Shown: positions 34,440-44,663, counted from the first letter of the stretch. The stretch: 64,000 nucleotides of DNA from Mesostigma viride (GCA_009746045.1 RPFO01000313.1:473340-537339); one strand, 5' to 3'. Program-made: numbers and translations. Notes: generated by a model from the sequence alone, not told the origin.

Positions 34440-35520
34440 ATCCTGACCTTCAGCCCCACCTGAGGCCTCAGCACATTCCAGTTCTTGTCCTTACGTCTCA
34501 GCTGGGCAAATAACCTATCTGCCTTCCTAAGACTGGCCTGCACCACGTTCTCAGGCAACAAGCTATACTGCAGGGCCAGGGGAGAGACAGCCACACCATC
34601 AAAGTAATAGTTAACCCTGTGGTTCAGCTGCTCTTCTATCCCCTTACACCAGGCTGCCCTCTCTAAGGCAGATGCCACAAGTGGCACTGACTCTGCTGCT
34701 AGCACCACTGTCTTCACTTCACGTATGGATCTCTCTACAGCCCCTTGCTGCCCATGACTCTCCCTGGGGACTACTACCAGCTTACAAGGCAGCTGGTCCT
34801 GATGCTTGAGCAAACAGTCAAACTGCAAGTCTGCCTGCACACTCTTGCACACCCCAAAGCCTGGGATCAGGGCCTTCATACCCAACAACAAGTGGTGCTC
34901 CTGCATACCAGGCAGAACGTCTATCAGCCTGTATCTACTGAACCTGTCCACCCCCACCAATATATACAAGCCCCTGATATGCTGGATATCCATCTGGATG
35001 TCGCCACGCTCCCTAGCAGGCTCCCTAGCATGGGACTGAGGTGGGTGAACAGCATTCTCCTGGCAACCACAGTTCTCAGCAGCAGCCTGGCAGCCTCCCA
35101 CAAAGGCTCCCTACCTAGCTTCCAAGCAAACATTGCTGCCTGCCCAGAATGCCCAAACATGTGATGCAACTATGGCCAGCCTCAGCATAGCTCAGCACTC
35201 TGTCAGTACTGACCTGGCGAGACGTCTGAACCGTGTGTGGGGACACATGATCCACTCCTGAGGTTCCAGGGCTTCCCTGCAGGCCGTCCTGACGCCCCAA
35301 GTCAGGTCCTGCACCCTGGACCGCTCCAGGCCCTTCCAGCAAGGTCCCTTGGCCCTCCAGGCCAGCACCTGCTGGAGACCCACCACCTGCATGAGGCATA
35401 GGGAATTCAGCTGCAGCATTGTTATTGCAATCCAGTGGAAGAACAACATCTTTACACCCTTGGTGCTGCACAAGGGGCACACCCCCATCCTTATGTACAT
35501 CCAGCACACCTTCCCCAAGG
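34440..35520 (-). pseudogene. Element C integrase
   Basis: The integrase lies in overlapping frames (34924-35169 and 33983-35101). The finger region has HHMFGHSGQAAMFAWKLG. The core has GDIQMDIQHIRGLYILVGVDRF, SVQADLQFDCLLK and ESHGQQGAVERSIREVK, giving D, D and E. The C-terminal part has LRPQVGLKVRMWKEPSI. One frameshift separates finger and core near 35100-35120. The protein would insert element cDNA and leave a 5-bp duplication, as seen for this element. Confidence 0.82.
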
Positions 35521-35548
35521 GGTGATTGACTATTTACAGGGGATGATG

Positions 35549-36905
35549 CTAGTCACTGCTGCCCAGACTGGCCCCCTGCCCCAGCAGGCTTGGCCTTCCT
35601 GTCAGGACACTCACGACGCCAGTGACCTTCCTTGCCACACACAAAGCATGCCCACCCTTCTTCCCAGACCCAGCCCCACCCTTGCCAGGCTTCCCCTGGC
35701 CTCCCTGAGACTGCCCACCCTGCTTGCCCTGGTTGCCTTGAGCTTGGCCCTTGCCTTGCCCTTGGCCACCCTTACCCTGCTGACCACCAGCTTGCTGGCT
35801 CCCAACCCCTCCTTGGGAACCTGCACCCTTGCCACCCTGAGCCCCCTGCCTCTGGCGCCTGAAGCGCTTACGCTTGTTGGGCCTTGCCCCATCACGGGCT
35901 GGGTACCCGGGGACATCACCTTGGCCCTGCACAGCGGAGGTGGCATTGCTGCCATGGGACTGGATAGCTTGCAGGCAGGATCTGGCTTCCTTATGCTGAG
36001 GATTACAAGCTCCAGAGCACGCAAGGAGCCATCAGTCTGGTTAAGAAACATGCGGGCACCGTTCCTCCCATCCACACTCAAACCCATACGGTCCAGGAAA
36101 TAGTCTGCCAAGGCCCTATCTGTGACCAGGAAGCCATACTTGGCCCCCTTGTCCCTGATACGGTTGAGCCTAGCCCATTCCTCTGCCACAGGGCCCACTA
36201 TCTCAAAGGTGTCATACTGATGCTTGTAATAGTTGGTGAGGTTGAGAACCTTGTCAGAGAACTCCTCCCTCAACCCTTCCAGGAACTGTGCCCAGGTTAG
36301 CTTATCCTTGACAGCAGTCCTAGCCTTCTCCCTGACACGCTCTGACGAGTCCCTGTTGCACGTGGACGAGTGAAACACTTGCACTAGATTGACAGTGGGG
36401 TCCACGGAGCACACAACAAGCTCCATGTCCTCAAGCCACTTGTCCAAAGCTTCCTGTGCTAGTGGTGGGTTAAGAGGCTTTTGACCATTCATAACAGTGA
36501 CAGCACTCATGTGAGGCCTCGACCCTGGCAGCGCCTTCACTGGCTCCACCACAGCGGGTGTCACAACAACAACACCACTTGGTCCAGCAGGCACAGGGGA
36601 GAGCACATCCACATGAGGTCTCTTACCATTGCCGTCAGCGGAGGGTCCCTCTTACGCTTCTCCACGGCTGGTTGCCCATTTGCCACCGTTATTGCATCCG
36701 TTGGCCCTGTTGCCCGCACCCTGCGCGCCTCCTCCACCGCGTCTTCATGCCGTCTCTTGCCGCCTGGTCTCTTTCCCCCATCGCCGTCGCTGGCTGGGAT
36801 CGCCTCTCCCACCAGCTGCTCCTTGTCTTGCCGAGGCTCCTGGCTTGCTCCAGCCGGTGCCTCCATCTCGCCCTTGTCGCCGTCTCCCGGTTTGCCACGA
36901 GGCAT
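35549..36905 (-). pseudogene. Element C gag with Gln/Gly-rich nucleocapsid
   Basis: The likely start is MPRGKPGDGDKGEME at 36905. One frameshift near 36620 leads into the long frame with capsid-like sequence (ALDKWLEDMELVVCSV, LTWAQFLEGLREEFSDKV, EEWARLNRIRDKGAKYG). A second frameshift near 35930 leads into a basic segment of repeated Gly, Gln and Lys (GGQQGKGGQGQGKGQAQG). The zinc knuckle CFVCGKEGHWRREC (CX2CX4HX4C, about 35600-35645) is in a third frame. Gag would form the particle and bind RNA. Confidence 0.8.
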
Positions 36906-36958
36906 TATATACAGTGGGAAGGCAAAACAAAACAGGCGACAGACAAGGAAGAACTGGC

Positions 36959-37978
36959 TCAAGCGCTGGTGCTGCCTGAAGAAGCCGCTGGCTGCTCTCC
37001 AGCTGCTGCCTCCTCCTCACGCTCCTGCGCTGTGCGTGCCACCGGCGTCCCCACGCGTGGAACTGAGCGGACCTCCTCCGCGTTGTAAGGACCTAGCACA
37101 CGGCTCACCGGCCTCCCGGCTGGTGTCTGCTCTACCGGCAGCCTAGGCGCACTGCCACGGCGATACCACTGAAGATTCCTGACCCACCGACTGCCACCAC
37201 CTCGCCTGTCGTTCCGTGACCCCCGACCAATCTCAGCGAAATCGTTGTGAAAATCCTCGTCGGTGACCTCCCGACCGGTGATGACCGTCACCGTTGGCCC
37301 ACACGCCCCCGACCTGCTCTGCAACCTCGGGGTGTCCAAGGTCGACCAAATGCCTGCTGGACGTGTAGTGATCACCCAGTGATCAGCGTGACCACGCGCC
37401 TCTTGGGTCAGAATATTGACCAGGTGCTCACACGTCTGAGCCACCACTTCAGCCGAATCCCACGGACTATCGGCCTCGCGCGTCTGCGCGTCCCGTATGA
37501 TATGTGACGCGTCGGTCCCCTCCCCCAGCGAGCTTGTCGCCACCCAGTGGTTATACAATCTGGTTCCACCTAAACAGATGGCCACCAGTTGGCCCAGCGT
37601 CTCACGCGCTAAGTCCAGCGCCTGAATGGTGACGTGCCCGCCCTGGTACGCAACCTCTAAACTGTAGATCAACGAAGCAATTTCGTCGCGAATAGCGACG
37701 AGTCGCTCCGTGCAGACCCGCCCCGTTTCCCCTGGCGACGTCGTCGCCCTTATCCTCATCACCACAGGGTCGTTTGCCGACGGCCCTGCTGCGTTTCCGA
37801 ACACAGCGACCCAACCTCCTTCCGCAAGACCCCTCGCAACGTAGGCGGCCTGCACAAATGTAGAAGCGTTGGATGGGTGGGTATAGGGGTGGAATGCGTT
37901 TTCGCGCGCTGGCAACTCGGGAGCTGCTTCGCGCCTGGGGGATGACTCAGGTGTCTCGACCCGAGCCTCGGCCGACAT
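36959..37978 (-). CDS. Element C ORF0: protein of unknown function upstream of gag
   Basis: This intact frame of about 339 codons starts MSAEARVETPESS 35 bases after the LTR. No known domain is recognised. The N-terminal half has a segment of probable helices (TGRVCTERLVAIRDEIASL, LDLARETLGQLVAICLGG, LYNHWVATSS). The second half is Arg/Gly rich and then Ala/Glu rich. In position and in parts of the helical segment it resembles ORF0 of element A and the region before gag in B (RRVCDDLLPALQALL). Its start directly after the LTR suggests it is the first cistron of the element transcript. Confidence 0.7.
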   Translation of the reverse strand: MSAEARVETPESSPRREAAPELPARENAFHPYTHPSNASTFVQAAYVARGLAEGGWVAVFGNAAGPSANDPVVMRIRATTSPGETGRVCTERLVAIRDEIASLIYSLEVAYQGGHVTIQALDLARETLGQLVAICLGGTRLYNHWVATSSLGEGTDASHIIRDAQTREADSPWDSAEVVAQTCEHLVNILTQEARGHADHWVITTRPAGIWSTLDTPRLQSRSGACGPTVTVITGREVTDEDFHNDFAEIGRGSRNDRRGGGSRWVRNLQWYRRGSAPRLPVEQTPAGRPVSRVLGPYNAEEVRSVPRVGTPVARTAQEREEEAAAGEQPAASSGSTSA

Positions 37979-38012
37979 GAAAAACCTTGCAAAACAGAAA
38001 TGCAATAGTACG

Positions 38013-38664
38013 AGTTAGCGAACAGCCAGAACTGTGAGTTCCTGGTCTCTCACGCCACACAACGGGATGAGCCAAAGTTGCAAAGGCAGCAACCTTTAAC
38101 CCGTGCACCAAGCCACGACCACGGTGAGCGTTTCCACGTCCAATGTGGGAGCCTCGGTTCGTGCTTGCCAAGATAGCTGGTCATCCCCCATGACCAAGCT
38201 ATATCCTTTGCGTTGTTCCTCGTTCCCATCGGCGTGACGAGGCAGTCGTGCAGGCATGCAAGCAAATCCTCAACGTCCACTGGCATCAGTGCAGAGCCAG
38301 GACGAACTGGATTTGCCTAGACTCTGCAACCTAGGAAGTACAGGACCTGTCACAAGCCTGCAAGGCTTAGTATCCTTGCAGACCTGTGCCAGTCCTGTAT
38401 TCCACCAGCCACAGGCTGCTGCTCCTCTGGTCTACGTGGACCACAGTCACGTGATGGTCAGGCTAAGCCTGTGCAGGCACGGCCTGCCACGTGTCCTGTC
38501 CACTACTATACCAGAGGACTGTACCCTAGTCGGCCACGGACGGCTAGGACTTCGGGACCTCATATCTTTCTCGTCCCTTGTCTGTTTCAGGCGGTCAGCA
38601 CGGCGTTGGAAAGGTCTTTCCAAACTGCATCCACTTAGCATATTGGTTGCCCAAAATGCTAACT
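38013..38664 (-). repeat. Element C 5' LTR (652 bp)
   Basis: Matches 30332-30978 over its length, with small indels. On the minus strand it starts AGTTAGCATTTTGGG and ends CTAACT. The next bases, CGTACTATTGCATT, hold the place of the primer-binding site but do not begin TGG. Confidence 0.93.
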
Positions 38665-39665
38665 CCACCCTCACACATCAGTGCCCGAACCTCTCCCCAC
38701 CCGCCATCCATGCCCCTCTGAAACGACTTCAACCCCTTGAAGTAGTGGTTCCCATCCACCACAGCGTACCGGAGAACCAGATACGGTACCGGGACCCGTT
38801 CCTCAAAAAATTTCAGATCGTAAAGTTTCATCGCAGTATTGCACAGCAGGTTGAAAACATCCCGACTGCTGGCGATGTCCTGAGGCAAAACTGCTTCAAC
38901 TTCGTCCACCTTGGCGTAGGTACGCCACTCCATTCCTCTCTCAAGGAAAGAGGAGGTGGAATGCGACACGTCAGCTTCAAGATCCGAAAGGGGCCGAAAG
39001 TACCTGGAGCCAACATCCTCGGGGTCAATCCTACCGCCGTGGTGAATCTTCAGCCACCTGACGAACTCCGGCATGCTCAAGAGTTGCTTCTCGAACTTGT
39101 CCGGTTGGGATTCGGCAAGCGCCTGAAAAGGGAACTGCCAGACCGGGACGCAAACCTTGAAGTGCAAGCTGTTGTCCCTCGCACTTGGGAGAATGCGGCC
39201 GTTCTCCTGACAAATGTAATGGTTTCGGGGTTCAAACGCCGCTACCTCAAAGCCTCTGGCAAAATAAGCGCGTTGACCGTGTTGATCCGCATACTGAAAC
39301 ATCCGGTCGATCTGCTTATAATCGGCCGGCCGAATCCAACGCGTTTCCCTGAGAGCATTGGCCTTCCGGATGTTCTGGTCCCTGACCTCCTTGTTCGAGT
39401 CGACCTTTTTCGAAGGCTTCCAGCTGTCAATGATAGGGTCGGTGTCCGGTTTCCCACTGCTCGTGAGCAACCCCTCCTTAAACAGCTTGTTGAGTGACCT
39501 GAGCAGCTCAAGAAAGGGGGAGAACTCGGGCCAGTTTGACAGGTCAGAGTCGTCCGCCATCCGCCTACCCGAGCAGTACTTGAGCATATCCTTCACCAGC
39601 GCGAACACGGCGTCATGACCAGTTAACTTCTTCTCCACCGTGGCGTCTTCGTCCCCCCCGTCATC
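38665..39665 (-). pseudogene. Broken gene, large exon right of element C
   Basis: An acceptor TTTTTACTTCAG ends at 39666. The minus frame reads GDEDATVEKKLTGHDAVFAL, then SNWPEFSPFLELLRSLNKLF, SKKVDSNKEVRDQNIRKA, FARGFEVAAFEPRNHYICQ, FVRWLKIHHGGRIDPEDVG and FNLLCNTAMKLYDLKFFEE. About 330 codons are open. It looks like a compact folded domain, but I recognise no family. The exon is cut at 38665 by element C, and its remainder is at 30164-30331. Confidence 0.75.
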
Positions 39666-39810
39666 CTGAAGTAAAAAATCAAAAAGGACCGCGGGATTCG
39701 CTTAAGTCAGTAATATTTAGGCCGACCACGACATCCTGTTCAGGGACGAACAAAGTTCTGTTGGAATAATACCTTACTGACACTGAACACCAAGTCCCGC
39801 AGCCAGTAAG

Positions 39811-39830
39811 CGTCTACCTGCAGCGAGACG
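39811..39830 (-). repeat. Intronic palindrome (intron 39666-39854)
   Basis: CGTCTACCTGCAGCGAGACG: inverted arms around CTGCAG, inside the GT-AG intron between the large exon and the charged exon. Confidence 0.8.
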
Positions 39831-39854
39831 TCTAAATTTTCACAACAATCGTAC

Positions 39855-40408
39855 CTGTCCAGTTTTCTGCTGCTTCTTGGCCTCCTTAGCCTTCTCCTTC
39901 TCCGCCTTCTCCGCCTCCTTCTCCGCCGCCTTCTTCTCCGCGTTCTTCTTTTTGTTAGCCTTTGCCTCCGCATTCAGCGCCCTTGTAGACTCAGCGGCCC
40001 GACGACGAAAATCAGCCTTCACGAATTTCTCGAGTTTATCAACCTTGGCCTCTGAGTACTGTAGTCCTTAGGCTGCCACTTGTAATTCTTGGTGGCTTTC
40101 GCCTTCACCAGATTTACAAATTCATATGCCAATTCATGTTTAAAGGTGGCGGCACCCAACACCGCAGTATCAAAATCGGCATCGACTTCCGCCTCAAGTC
40201 GTGTCAGGTACCGGCGAAACTCGGCCCCCTCAGGTCCCTCCGAATCGACCGGCCATCGGGCGGAGACGGTCCCTAGCATGATCTTGCCAACAGCGATAAT
40301 ATGATCGTTCGCAATCTTCTTGCGGGACTCCAGCTTTTCCCTTTGCTCGGACGTCAATACGGGCTTCGCCGCCTTTCCCCCCGCAGTACCCCCAGCGACA
40401 GCCCCCGC
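39855..40408 (-). pseudogene. Broken gene, charged coiled-coil exon
   Basis: The minus strand reads TSEQREKLESRKKIANDHII, VDSEGPEGAEFRRYLTRLE and LAYEFVNLVKAKATKNYKW. A 1-bp loss near 40050 shifts the frame. It then reads ADFRRRAAESTRALNAEAK and a run of Lys, Glu and Ala (AEKKAAEKEAEKAEKEKAKE), a likely coiled coil. The donor is GTACGA at 39854. The expected acceptor reads CATGCAC instead of CATGCAG (40409-40411), probably a mutation. Confidence 0.65.
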
Positions 40409-40468
40409 GTGCATGAAAAAAAAAATCCAACAAGAAGGGACTTGACCTCAGTTCGATTGTTGCACCAT

Positions 40469-40490
40469 CGTCTCTCTGCGGAGATACCCC
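40469..40490 (-). repeat. Intronic palindrome (intron 40409-40534)
   Basis: CGTCTCTCTGCGGAGATACC: a diverged copy of the intronic palindrome with a TCTCTGCGGAGA core. Confidence 0.65.
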
Positions 40491-40534
40491 TCAGCACGAA
40501 AAAAATCACCCGAACTCGCGGCGGATGAACGTAC

Positions 40535-40630
40535 CTGCGCAGCCACTTCTCCCTCAGCGTCTCCCCCATCCTCATCTCCTCCAGCGTCCTCATCCTCTCC
40601 GCCAGCGCCTGCTGATGCCGAACCCCCCAC
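40535..40630 (-). pseudogene. Broken gene, short acidic Gly-rich exon
   Basis: Acceptor GTGTTGACAG ends at 40631 and donor GTACGTTC begins at 40534. The exon reads GGSASAGAGGEDEDAGGDED then GGDAEGEVAAQ, 96 bases, phase 0 at the donor. Confidence 0.65.
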
Positions 40631-41016
40631 CTGTCAACACCGAATACGACAGCTCATTGGAAATCAAAATTAGTCGACACTTGTATATTTCGCATACTTC
40701 GCTCACTAAAACTTCAAGCGAAATGCAGACATCCGGATATCGTTCGATGCAAGTCACAGCCCAACAGTAAATCCTAACAAACTAAGTCACATTGAAAGAT
40801 AGAAAAGCGAGCTTCCCATTTCCATTTCGAGTCCAGACCAAAGACCAGCACTGTCAACAGCCATCGGCGCAGCCGCCCCCTGAAAAAAGACAACAGATTG
40901 GTGGGGGGCACCGTTGAAATTAGCCGAAGATGTCAGTCTCAATAAAAGGGTGAGGGTCTACCTGCAGCTAGACCCCATGTAAGATGCTCATGAAAACTCG
41001 AAGGACAAGCACCCAC
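40631..41016 (-). other. Broken gene, introns and an uncertain exon
   Basis: An acceptor TGTCTTTTTTCAG ends at 40880; the following GAAAPMAVDSAGLWSG may be a small exon, but no donor is clear. A palindrome lies at 40953-40976. Confidence 0.4.
40953..40976 (-). repeat. Intronic palindrome (intron 40880-41016)
   Basis: GGGTCTACCTGCAGCTAGAC flanked by A and CCC: one of the best-conserved copies, with 8-bp arms around CTGCAG. Confidence 0.85.
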
Positions 41017-41081
41017 CTTATCAACCAAGTCTGACAAATTCGTTACATCCTCCGATATGAGATCCCCTGGCGTGGAGCCCC
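41017..41081 (-). pseudogene. Broken gene, 65-bp exon
   Basis: Between acceptor ATATCATGCAG and donor GTGGGTGC the strand reads GSTPGDLISEDVTNLSDLVD and K. Its phase does not match the preceding donor, so a base has probably changed. The intron to its right (41082-41188) has only a degenerate palindrome (near 41120-41139). Confidence 0.55.
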
Positions 41082-41188
41082 CTGCATGATATGACAGGAC
41101 AAATCATGCAGGTTGGTCAGGGTATAGAGCCCTATCCAGGGAAAGGAAACAAAACAAATCGATAAACGATATCGGCAAGATCACGTAC

Positions 41189-42116
41189 CGAAACCGTGAA
41201 CTTCCACTTCCTCAGAATCTTCCCCAAAGGCCATATCGGCACAACATGGGTTCTCTCCTTTTCCAGATGCCGCCTCAATTCCGCCTCGAAAAACAACTCG
41301 AGGGAGTGCAAATGGGATACAGCCTCTAAATCAGACCACTCCGTGTCTAACTTCTTTCGGATACTCACTAGAATATCAACCAACGAGGTTTGATCCAACC
41401 ATTCGCGGACGATTTCCCGGTGGGGCTTATATGTCTGAATAACATTGAAGTCGGCACGGTGCCGGAACCTTTGGATCACCTGTCCAGCTCATTCCAAAAA
41501 GAAATCGACCGCTTCCCGCGAAAGGCTTTCGTCTAGGCTGACAAGAAAGTCGGCCCGCCACGATTGCAGTAAGTGGTCTCTTGTCATGTCGCGATCACTT
41601 CATTTGCGCACTCCTCCCATCCTGCTGTGGAACCCATTCTTCCCGGCACTATTACGATAAAGTCACTGTTGGACATCTCAACAAATCCTTTCCTGACAGT
41701 ATCAAACACTTCCGCTTCCGACAGTGGAGCCCTCGAATCCGCTTTCATATCTCCTGTCATGAGTTTAAAGAGCTGATGCAATGCAGTAAGTCTCAAGGTT
41801 TCCAAATAGGCAACCTCTGAAACCAAAATGCCCGCGCCGGCCTCGAACTTTTCAACTTCATCAAAGAGCGTCGACCATGTTAAAGCACGACGAGGAAAGT
41901 AACGTCCGGCATCCTCCTTCAGATTAAGGATCATTGCACGAGTGCGCGATCTTCAAAACCGCATAAACTTCGTCACCAACGACCCTCTTCCCATGAATGG
42001 CTCGCTGTGTGGCTTCGAACAATGCAAGATGGCCCAGTCGGTTGTTCTTCCAAATTATGTTTTGATACTGGCAGAAGTGGTGACATGCCCAGCCAAAATT
42101 TCACGGGTACTAGGCT
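41189..42116 (-). pseudogene. Broken gene, central exon(s) with several frameshifts
   Basis: Reading from high to low coordinates the segments are GHLALFEATQRAIHGKRVVG (about 41990), then after a shift LNLKEDAGRYFPRRALTWST and FDTVRKGFVEMSNSDFIVIV. After another shift comes DHLLQSWRADFLVSLDESLS, an in-frame TGA near 41495, then HREIVREWLDQTSLVDILVS and FFEAELRRHLEKERTHVVPI. The donor GTACGTGAT follows at 41188. No family is recognised. Confidence 0.55.
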
Positions 42117-42825
42117 CTGGCCCCAAGGCTGCCGGTGGCTGCATTGGTCCGGCCCCTATATAAATATAGGGGCTGCGGCTGAAATAGCCTGCCGGCGGGT
42201 GGTCATGGCCCCCATATGGCGAGCCTACTGCCAAAGGGGATTCGCCACATGGCAAGTGCTCGTCTGCAGCTGGGACCTCCAGGAGTGGTTCGTTGCTGTC
42301 TTGCTGCTGTCTTGGTTGCGGTCTTGCTGCGTTGTCTTTACACGCTTTTGCGTTGGCTACAAAACGCTTCCGCGGACACCTTTCAGCCGGGAAAGTGCCC
42401 CCGGGCTTCCGACGTGAGCAACACCAGGTGTATCCACCAGTAACAATCCATGGTCAGTTTCAAACCGAACATTCATTGGTGAATTTCTCAAGTATTGTCA
42501 GCGGCCTTGGAAAGGGCGCAAATTCAGCAAGCGCTGCGGAACTTAGATACTAAAATTTCGTTTTTTGTTCGTAACGTACAGCCAATCATTTTGCTCCCGG
42601 ATCAAAGTGTGATCTGGTCACTGAACACGAATTCAGCGCGTTGGGGGGGGGCATATGGGGGCTGGCTGTCGGCGCACCGGTGGCGGCGCCCCAGGGGGGC
42701 GCTAGCATACTGGGGGCCAGCAAGTTTCATTCCGGCGGTTGGCATTGGACCCTGAGTTCAATTAATGGGGGCCGGACATTTCGACCTGGCGGTTGCGGTA
42801 TTGGGCCCCCAAATAGCATGGCTGT
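42117..42825. mobile_element. Possible TIR insertion in the broken gene
   Basis: Both ends carry a GGCCCC...TGGTCCGGCCCC-like sequence in inverted orientation (about 42119-42160 and 42770-42812), with many mismatches. Coding-like sequence of the broken gene stops on both sides. No target duplication is clear and no transposase is seen. Confidence 0.4.
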
Positions 42826-42998
42826 ATGTCACCACTCCTATACTGGCTGACCGTCCGGTCTGCGACGACACCCGATTTCTCTGCAACCGCTATCTCGGCC
42901 GAAAGAAAGCGGATCAAGCCCTTTTCGACTTTACCGCCCGCCGCAGCCTCAGACTCAGCCTGAGCCTTGTACTGTTTCAGAATGGCCACCGTGTCGGG
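42826..42998 (-). pseudogene. Broken gene, exon after the coiled coil
   Basis: Acceptor TTGTTGTCTGCAG ends at 42999. The exon starts PDTVAILKQYKAQAESEAAA and continues VEKGLIRFLSAEIAVAEKSG and VVADRTVSQYRSGDIQPC. Phase 0 matches the preceding exon. It is cut by the putative TIR insertion. Confidence 0.7.
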
Positions 42999-43076
42999 CT
43001 GCAGACAACAAGAGTAAAAAAAAGGCCACACATCGTCGTCGTCGTCGTCAACACCCTTAACTCCTAGCTAGGTCAA

Positions 43077-43098
43077 CGTCTCTCCGCAGCTATACCCT
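43077..43098 (-). repeat. Intronic palindrome (intron 42999-43199)
   Basis: CGTCTCTCCGCAGCTATACC: a diverged copy of the intronic palindrome, inside a GT-AG intron of 201 bp. Confidence 0.65.
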
Positions 43099-43199
43099 TA
43101 CAATCACTGTATGACATAAAATCCCACCCTTGATAGGATACACACGCGCCGTTCAAAAGCCATCCGAAAAATGTACGCGTCTCATATCAATAAACATAC

Positions 43200-44437
43200 C
43201 TGATAATCGACTGAACATCCTTCGGGAGCCCACCCCTTCTTCACGTTCTCGTCCTTCTCCCCCTCAACCGCCTTCGCCGCCTCCTCCTCCTTCTTCCTCA
43301 CAGCCTCCTCCTCCTTCTTCCTCGCCGCCTCGTCCGCCTTCATCCTCTCCTCTCGCATCCGAATGAAAACAGCAGCATTCTCCGCCATCATTTGCTTTGC
43401 TTCCGCCTCCGTCTTCTTCTTCGCCTCCTCCTTCTGCTTCGCCACCAGGATCCTGTGCTCCCTCTCCTCCTCCTCCCTCTCCGCCTTCTCCAGCCTCTCC
43501 TTCTCCTCCCTCTCCACCCTCTCCCTCTCCGCCTTCTCCATGGCCTCCCTCTCCGCCTTCTCCTTCTCCTTGTCCTTCTTGTCGAGAGCCTCGTAGTCTT
43601 CAGAAAATGATTCGGCCTTCGTTAATAACACTTCGGACAACAGCGTCCGACGCGTCTCCCGAATCGGCGAGTCCGGGTCCTCAGGCCTCCCGGAAATCTT
43701 ATCGCGCTCTTCAGCCTCAACAAGCTCACTGATCTCCTTCCTCAGGTTCCTGAGAAATTTGGTGTGGTCGTCTTCCTCTACCCACTCGGGCGCACGCTTA
43801 CGTTTAGAACTGGACTGCTTGGGAGACGGCGAGGTGGGGGACGGCGAGCGGGACGCAGAAGCGGGGGACTTGGCTGGCGGCGAGCGGGACTTGCGGGAAG
43901 GAGAGCGTGACGGCGAAAGGGACGCAGGAGCGGAGGTCTTGGTTGACGGCGAGGGGGATTTGCGGGAAGGAGAGCGGGACGCGGTATAGCGGGGGGCATT
44001 TTGGGCGGAGAAGGGGACTTGCGAGAAGGAGAGCGGGACGCGGTAGTGGGGGGCACTTTGGGCGGAGAGGGGGGCTTGCGGGACGGCGAGCGGGACGCAG
44101 TTGCGGGGGACTTTGGGGACTTGCGGGAAGGAGAGCGGGGCGCAGTAGCTACGGACTTGGGGGGCGGGGATGGAGACTTACGGGGCGGAGAGCGGGAGGG
44201 AGAGCGAGACACAGCAGCGGGGGAGTTGGTGGGTAAAATTCTGTCCAACTCGCTGGGGGGCAAGGGGGACTTAGAGGTCAAGGGGGACTCGGGGGGGGGG
44301 GACCTCGCCAGAGCATTTATTAGACCGAACGACAACGGAGGAAAGTCCTTCGTTGCCTTTCGGTCCGGCGAGGTGTTCGCCGTCATCTTGGGTGAAACGG
44401 GAGTGGCCTTGACAGAATCGGAATAGGAGGACGACAT
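43200..44437 (-). pseudogene. Broken gene, first coding exon: RS-rich then coiled coil
   Basis: The ATG at 44437 directly follows an acceptor (GTTCTGCAG). The start MSSSYSDSVKATPVSP leads into repeated SRSPSRKSPSPPK units, an RS/PS-rich region like those of splicing-related or other intrinsically disordered proteins. Near 43990 two extra bases (TA) shift the frame. After the shift it continues KRKRAPEWVEEDDHTKFLRN, then KAESFSEDYEALDKKDKEKE and a long Lys/Glu/Arg coiled coil (AEREAMEKAERERVEREEKE), ending CSVDYQ before donor GTATGT at 43199. Function cannot be inferred beyond these compositional features. Confidence 0.7.
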
Positions 44438-44527
44438 CTGCAGAACAATATTCAACAAAAGCAAGTTTCACAAATTTCATTTAGAATCTGAATTGCCGGC
44501 AGAAAAACACTTTTCGAAACAATGGGG

Positions 44528-44552
44528 AGGGGTCTCGCTGCGGCTAGACCCT
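44528..44552 (-). repeat. Palindrome in leader intron
   Basis: GGGTCTCGCTGCGGCTAGAC with CCT following; same family as the other intronic palindromes. Confidence 0.8.
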
Positions 44553-44663
44553 TTCGTGAATTCTAAAAGGGACACTTACTTTAATGCAAAAAAAAGGGAT
44601 GGTGAAGGTGCTAGTCGTGCAACATCACTCCCATCACGAAAACATAAAAAGTATACATTTCTT

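Larger units (their letters stand above)
30332..38664 (-). mobile_element. Copia-type element C (8.3 kb), inserted in an exon
   Basis: Minus-strand element with LTRs 38013-38664 (5') and 30332-30978 (3') and target duplication ccacc (30327-30331 and 38665-38669). LTR ends are AGTTAG...CTAACT. Order is ORF0, gag, integrase, retropepsin-like, RT, RNase H, then a long 3' region. It is closest to element A and clearly different from B. Frameshifts occur in gag, near the integrase start and near RNase H, but the 616-codon middle of pol is open. The LTRs differ at a few positions (an extra CAGT-type change near 38243 and CTA near 38505), so the insertion is not very old. Confidence 0.92.
29503..44437 (-). 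pseudogene. Broken multi-exon gene of unknown function
   Basis: At least seven exons with GT-AG introns can be traced on the minus strand from an ATG at 44437 down to about 29503. They are listed separately. The predicted protein starts with an RS/PS-rich region, then a long Lys/Glu coiled coil, and ends with a globular part I do not recognise. Lesions include a 2-bp insertion near 43990, a TIR insertion near 42117-42825, frameshifts near 41940 and 41600, an in-frame TGA near 41495, an acceptor reading CAC at 40409-40411, a 1-bp loss near 40050, the element C insertion at 30332-38664, and a TIR element at the end. Almost every intron carries a GGGTCT...AGACCC palindrome. It might be a host gene or a gene of a larger mobile element. 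Confidence 0.65.

Noticed and set aside
38256-39497. Plus-strand 413-codon frame across the element C LTR and the large exon
   Set aside because: The minus strand holds an exon with proper splice sites and protein-like sequence, and the frame runs through an LTR border.
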